NCBI GenBank assembly: GCA_019054805.1
Contig: JAHQIY010000006.1
Span: forward strand, 5,146,001-5,210,000
Reading direction: 5' to 3'
DNA length: 64,000 nucleotides
From: Brachionus manjavacas
Taxonomy: Eukaryota; Rotifera; Eurotatoria; Ploima; Brachionidae
The notes under the pieces are model-generated. The model did not search any database. It was not told the DNA's origin and saw only the letters and a list, made by a program, of their open reading frames with translations. Below are positions 60,185 to 64,000 of the stretch, in pieces (position 1 is the first letter of the stretch; the number at the start of each line of letters is the position of its first letter). The position numbers and the translations under genes are program-made.

Positions 60185-60880
60185 TGCTCAAAAAGGTACA
60201 TGAAAAGTAGATGAGCGCCTCCCTATTATCCACTGGGATAGAATAGTGACCATTATAAGGTCAATACATGTTTCTTTGTATTTGTCGACAAAAAATTCAT
60301 AACATTCTTGAACACTTTTGTTTTCAGATAGAACATCCAATTGTAAGTTTAGAAGAACATTTTTGATTATGTTGTTATCACCGCGTTGATGCATAAAATT
60401 TTGACTGGAGAATTCTTTGACTCGATCACTTGACACCTGCAAGTTCCATGACAATGTTTGCATTGCACAGACAAGAGGGGGGTGTCAATTAGTGATTTTA
60501 TTTGATTTGGTGAATCAGTGCTCATATAATCTAATGTTTTCGTCGGTGTCCTTTACGAAATGCTGGAAAATGAACAGCTTGCGAGAGAAACTAATCGTTT
60601 AAAATATCAATTAACTTACTTCCAGGACTATCCACGTTTCCTGAGGCTCCAACATAAACTTTCGAGTATCATTTAAAATACAGGAAATTAAAGTCCCCCA
60701 AACTTTTTGTTAGTTAAGGCTTGTTTAGCGGCTATAATTGAGTTCTTAATTTCACTATCTATAGAATAGTTTAAATTAAAAAAAATGTTGCTTGGTAGTG
60801 GACGGTAAATGCAACCTAGTTTTGGTAGGAAATTCATTAACAAGGATTTATTCACCCCACGCTTACCTGATCTAAACCTG
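60185..60880 (-). pseudogene. LINE relic (endonuclease to linker region)
   Basis: Minus strand: GCIYRPLPSN of the endonuclease (the conserved YRPP block, about 60800), AAKQALTNKKFGGL, then GNVDSPGSKL, FLSQAVHFPAFRKG (the conserved endonuclease segment near its end), and the linker VLSENKSVQECYEFFVDKYK. Frameshifts interrupt it. It contains the 5' part of the element type whose 3' halves are seen at 2664 and 37519, but whether it is the same family cannot be told without alignment. Confidence 0.7.
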
Positions 60881-62329
60881 ATTGCTATCTATGTTTCCAT
60901 TAAAGCTTTTTGTAATAAACTAATGCTGATTATATATTGCAAAAGTAATGAATGTTTAAATATCTGATGTTTCATGTAAAAAGAAAAAAATTGTTAAGAA
61001 TTAATAGAACCAAAATTAAAAAAAAAAAATTTTTGGATCAAATTTATAAATAAATAATCCGAAGAAAACCTTGATAAATTTCTTAATTTTATTTTAGGTA
61101 TTCATAAGAAAGAACGTCATTTAAATGCAATTAATGAACGTCCTCGAGAAAGTATTGTTTCTGCTGAATTTTTACAGTTCTATAATATTCCAGATAAATG
61201 CTTTTTCAAAATCAATGATGTTACCACTAAAAAATAAAGATTGAAATTTGATCAATCTTTTTCCAACAAATACCTGATTGGGCTCAAACTCATAGAAAAA
61301 TTTGAAAAAAATCAATTAATTTATAAATTTTAAAGCTTTTATAATTAATTATTTTTTATGATTAATAAAGATTTTTTAACATTGAGAAGAATTTTTTTTT
61401 AATGCTCACACTTTTGAAGATAGACTTTAACCATTAAATGAACCTAATATTGCACATTCAAATAAGAAATGAACGACGAAGTATAGGTTGAAAAAAAAGG
61501 TTATTTTACGAGAGGTAAAAGCCCAGTAAAATACATTATCGAAAATTTTCGAGAATTTACGTAAAAAAGTTTTTTTTCGTAAAATTTACGACTTTTAAAA
61601 GATTTTTTTTTTCGAAAAATTATTTATTCAAAATCTTCGAAATATTTACGCTTTTTGAAATTTGCATAGTTTATGACAATCTTCGGCGTTTTTTTACGCT
61701 TTTTTTTTTCGTTGATTTTACATTTTTTTTTAGGATTTTAAATTTACTGTGAGGAGCCAATAAGTATTAAGAATCAACTATAAGAATTTTTTCCTTGTAT
61801 CTTGAAAAATATTTATTACAGTTACACATAGCTAAAAGAATTATAAAAGAACCGTTAGGTGTAGCGATTTTTAAAAAAGGAGGTAAAGTACAAAGAAAGT
61901 TTAATGTAATAGAATGTTTGCTTTTCATAATATTGGGCGGTTCTCTTTTTTAAGAAATTTATTATGTGTGTACTAAAAAATAATAAATTTTTTGATCGTT
62001 TTTTAAAATATTAGATTTTTTATTATTTTTTTCATTTTATGTATCTTTAATGTCAAAATTTTAAAGATTCATCATTGATCACCCGTTAAATTAAAGGGTT
62101 AACTTGGAAAAAATGTGTAAATTAGTCTATTCCCAACAGCAACTTTAAAAAACAACAAGACTTACAAAACGGTATAAAGTCAACTATTGTCAAATGATTT
62201 TAATGCTAAATATTATAGCTCAAAAATTTAGTTGTTAAATGATTTAATTTCAAAGAAATTAAAAAGAATCTTTTGATTAAATTCATATCATGTTAAATGT
62301 AAAAAATCTTTTTTTAAGTCCAGTTCATA
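60881..62329. other. AT-rich sequence, one exon-like segment
   Basis: At 61099-61236 (plus), after a TTTTATTTTAG acceptor-like site, a 46-codon open segment reads GIHKKERHLNAINERPRESI ... and ends in a stop; its family is unknown and no upstream exon was found. 61540-61700 is low-complexity with many TTCGAAA/TTTACG strings. Confidence 0.4.
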
Positions 62330-63990
62330 CTTTCCGAAGTTTGGTAGCTTCTATCTGCATGGTATCCAATAGCTTAATGTCTTTCTTGCTGGATGTTAAG
62401 AAAGACATTACCGAGCACCGTGCACCAGGCAACGGCGGCGCATTCCAGATGAGGCTTTAGGACAATAGAAAGCACAATAGAGAGTACAGGATGTGTCGAT
62501 TGTCAAGTATCTGAAGGTTCGTTTTAGCTGACCAAGGATACTGGTTGCTCTGTTAGACTGGATTCAAATGCTGTTATTCAACTTAAGATTGCTTGAGAAA
62601 GTTACGTAGAGATCTTTCTAGGTCTTGACAAAGGCTTGTACACTCTTGGATTCAAGATCCGGCATCAGTATCTCAAACTCTGCAAAGTATCTGTTATCGG
62701 ACCTTATGAACTCCATTTAATGCACTTGTCCACATTGAAAAGTATTAGCCCATTAGTGAACAAATCTGTTGTCACGAGGGTTGCGTGACAACAGATTTTT
62801 TTGTTACGAACCGTGCTGCTCGGTGGAGATGACATTGCTACTGTAGAGATGGCCAATCATGACATACCTGATCATACGTTCCATCAGCTTCAAGGGCAGT
62901 TAAGTCAAAGAGTTTGGTCAGTACTGGGGAATCTCCTCCTTCCTTTCTAGAATATCGAGGTGATCTCGGCGAGTTCGAGGAATCCGGTATCTAGCCAGAC
63001 CAGAACGAGTGATTGAAAACTGAGAAAGAACCTCTGAGAAGGTGTCGGTTTAACTCGTGAAAACGAGAGGTTGAGTGCAGTTCATACCGGATGATTTTCT
63101 GATTAATGATGCATATTTTATTTACGGACAATTGCAGGCGAGAAGCAATCGATATCAACCTCGCGCCGGGGCAAAGAAAATTGTTTGAGCGGCGGAGCGT
63201 GGCTGAGCAAAGGAGGGATAAAGAAACTGCTGAAATGAGCTTTCAGGAGATTAGCTTACGTACCATCGTCTGTGCAAAAGGCATCTGCATTATCGAGCAG
63301 TCCTTTGATAATTTCCTTGCATTATTTCTGGCTTTTGATGTAGTTGAAGAGTTGTTTCGGCTAATGCTTGCAGGATCTGACTATAGATTCTTCAAATTAA
63401 TCATTGGTCTATTTGGGATTTAGGCGCTTACGAGGAATGACCAGTAGAGATGGCGATGGAATTGGCATAGATTTACGAATCGGCTACTTGACTGTAAGAA
63501 GCTCACATCGCTGTTCAAGCGCTTCCTCCCATCGTGGAAACGTTAGCTGAATAGCTCAAAGCCACCTTAAGCGAAACTTGGCGCAGAGACGAATGCGAGT
63601 GGGTAGGGAGCTGGGACCATAGTTCGTAGCTCCAGATAAGAGTTGCATGGAGACAGTCATTATCTGCTGTACTAAGCGGAGTATCTTGTGCAACTCGAAA
63701 GACTGACAAGATCATTTATGACAACGAGGTCAAGTGTTTTATTCTTAAAAGTGGGCTCTAAAGTATGCTGGGTCAAAAGTTTTGTGCTCTAAAACTCCAG
63801 GCTAGAATGGCGACCTTTGTTTGAGCAGACTCCCCCTTCATGGTTCCAGTTGGAATCGGGGAAGTTGACTTTTGTTCGAGGCTGAGCTACACAGGTGACT
63901 TGCAAACCAATTAACTTGTTGATTTCTTGGTTGAGCTCGCAATATGCATAAGGAAGCCTGTAGACCCAGCCAACAAGTTTCAATATGCAT
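62330..63990 (-). pseudogene. LINE relic of a GC-richer family
   Basis: Minus strand, in order: a linker with QPKQLFNYIKSQKQCKEIIK, then TDDGT and LLKAHFSSFF (about 63270), MERMIRYVMIGHLYSSNVIS and TEQHG (about 62830-62900, the conserved ME.I....L..N..IS..QHG block), FNVDKCI (about 62720), and TSILGQLKRTFRYL with ALKxHLE-like remains (about 62490-62560). Many stops. GC content is clearly above that of the other relics, suggesting a different or younger element. It runs to the window edge. Confidence 0.72.
62762..62798. repeat. Perfect 15-bp inverted repeat inside the LINE relic
   Basis: AAATCTGTTGTCACG (62762-62776) and, after 7 bases, its exact reverse complement (62784-62798). Confidence 0.85.
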
Positions 63991-64000
63991 TGACTTTGAT

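Noticed and set aside
59999..60233. 77-codon minus-strand frame at 60000-60233
   Set aside because: Most of it is a chance translation of the SINE copy; the same peptide would arise from the copy at 9.6 kb.
63106..63423. 105-codon plus-strand frame
   Set aside because: The minus strand here reads as a LINE linker region (QPKQLFNYIKSQ and following), so the plus frame is a shadow.

Overview
This is an AT-rich animal (eukaryotic nuclear) window. Genes have canonical GT-AG introns that are mostly about 45-75 bases long. The innexin genes point to a protostome or other invertebrate. Very short introns, very low GC and the mix of decayed non-LTR retroelements suggest a rotifer of the Brachionus type, but that placement is an inference from style, not from a species-specific marker.

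Layout. 0.4-6.9 kb is a compact block of three genes, all on the + strand: CCDC22 (6 exons, 634 aa), a deltex-family ubiquitin ligase carrying a macro domain and two RING fingers (4 exons, 497 aa), and the exosome cap subunit EXOSC2/RRP4 (6 exons, 275 aa). A dead LINE 3' half lies between the first two. 6.9-10.6 kb holds no gene but has an imperfect palindrome, a tRNA-derived SINE copy, a foldback/MITE-like element and LINE-type 3' tails. 10.6-36.3 kb is a gene desert with one intronless, comparatively GC-rich gene (14585-15472, minus) whose N-terminal part resembles the IER2/IER5 immediate-early family. The desert has almost no recognisable transposons, many (GA)n/(CT)n tracts, and one 188-bp direct duplication around a short LINE-like tail.

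36.3-50.6 kb is a rearranged innexin locus with three copies: A (plus, only exons 1-3, broken off at a LINE), B (minus, complete, 465 aa) and C (plus, all exons, with a 1-base frameshift in the last exon). B and C form a head-to-head inverted duplication with arms of about 2.7 kb. Between A and B lie a dead LINE, a MULE transposase remnant and a third LINE on the minus strand. 51.2-52.6 kb is POFUT1 on the minus strand (7 exons, one of only 17 bases). 53.9-64 kb is a graveyard of decayed LINEs, mostly minus strand, plus a second SINE copy; no intact host gene was found there.

The genes do not form one pathway. CCDC22 acts in endosomal recycling, the deltex protein in ubiquitin and ADP-ribose signalling, EXOSC2 in RNA decay, innexin in gap junctions, and POFUT1 in ER O-fucosylation of EGF repeats. 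Exon boundaries were derived by hand from splice sites, reading-frame continuity and family conservation; none was confirmed by transcripts.
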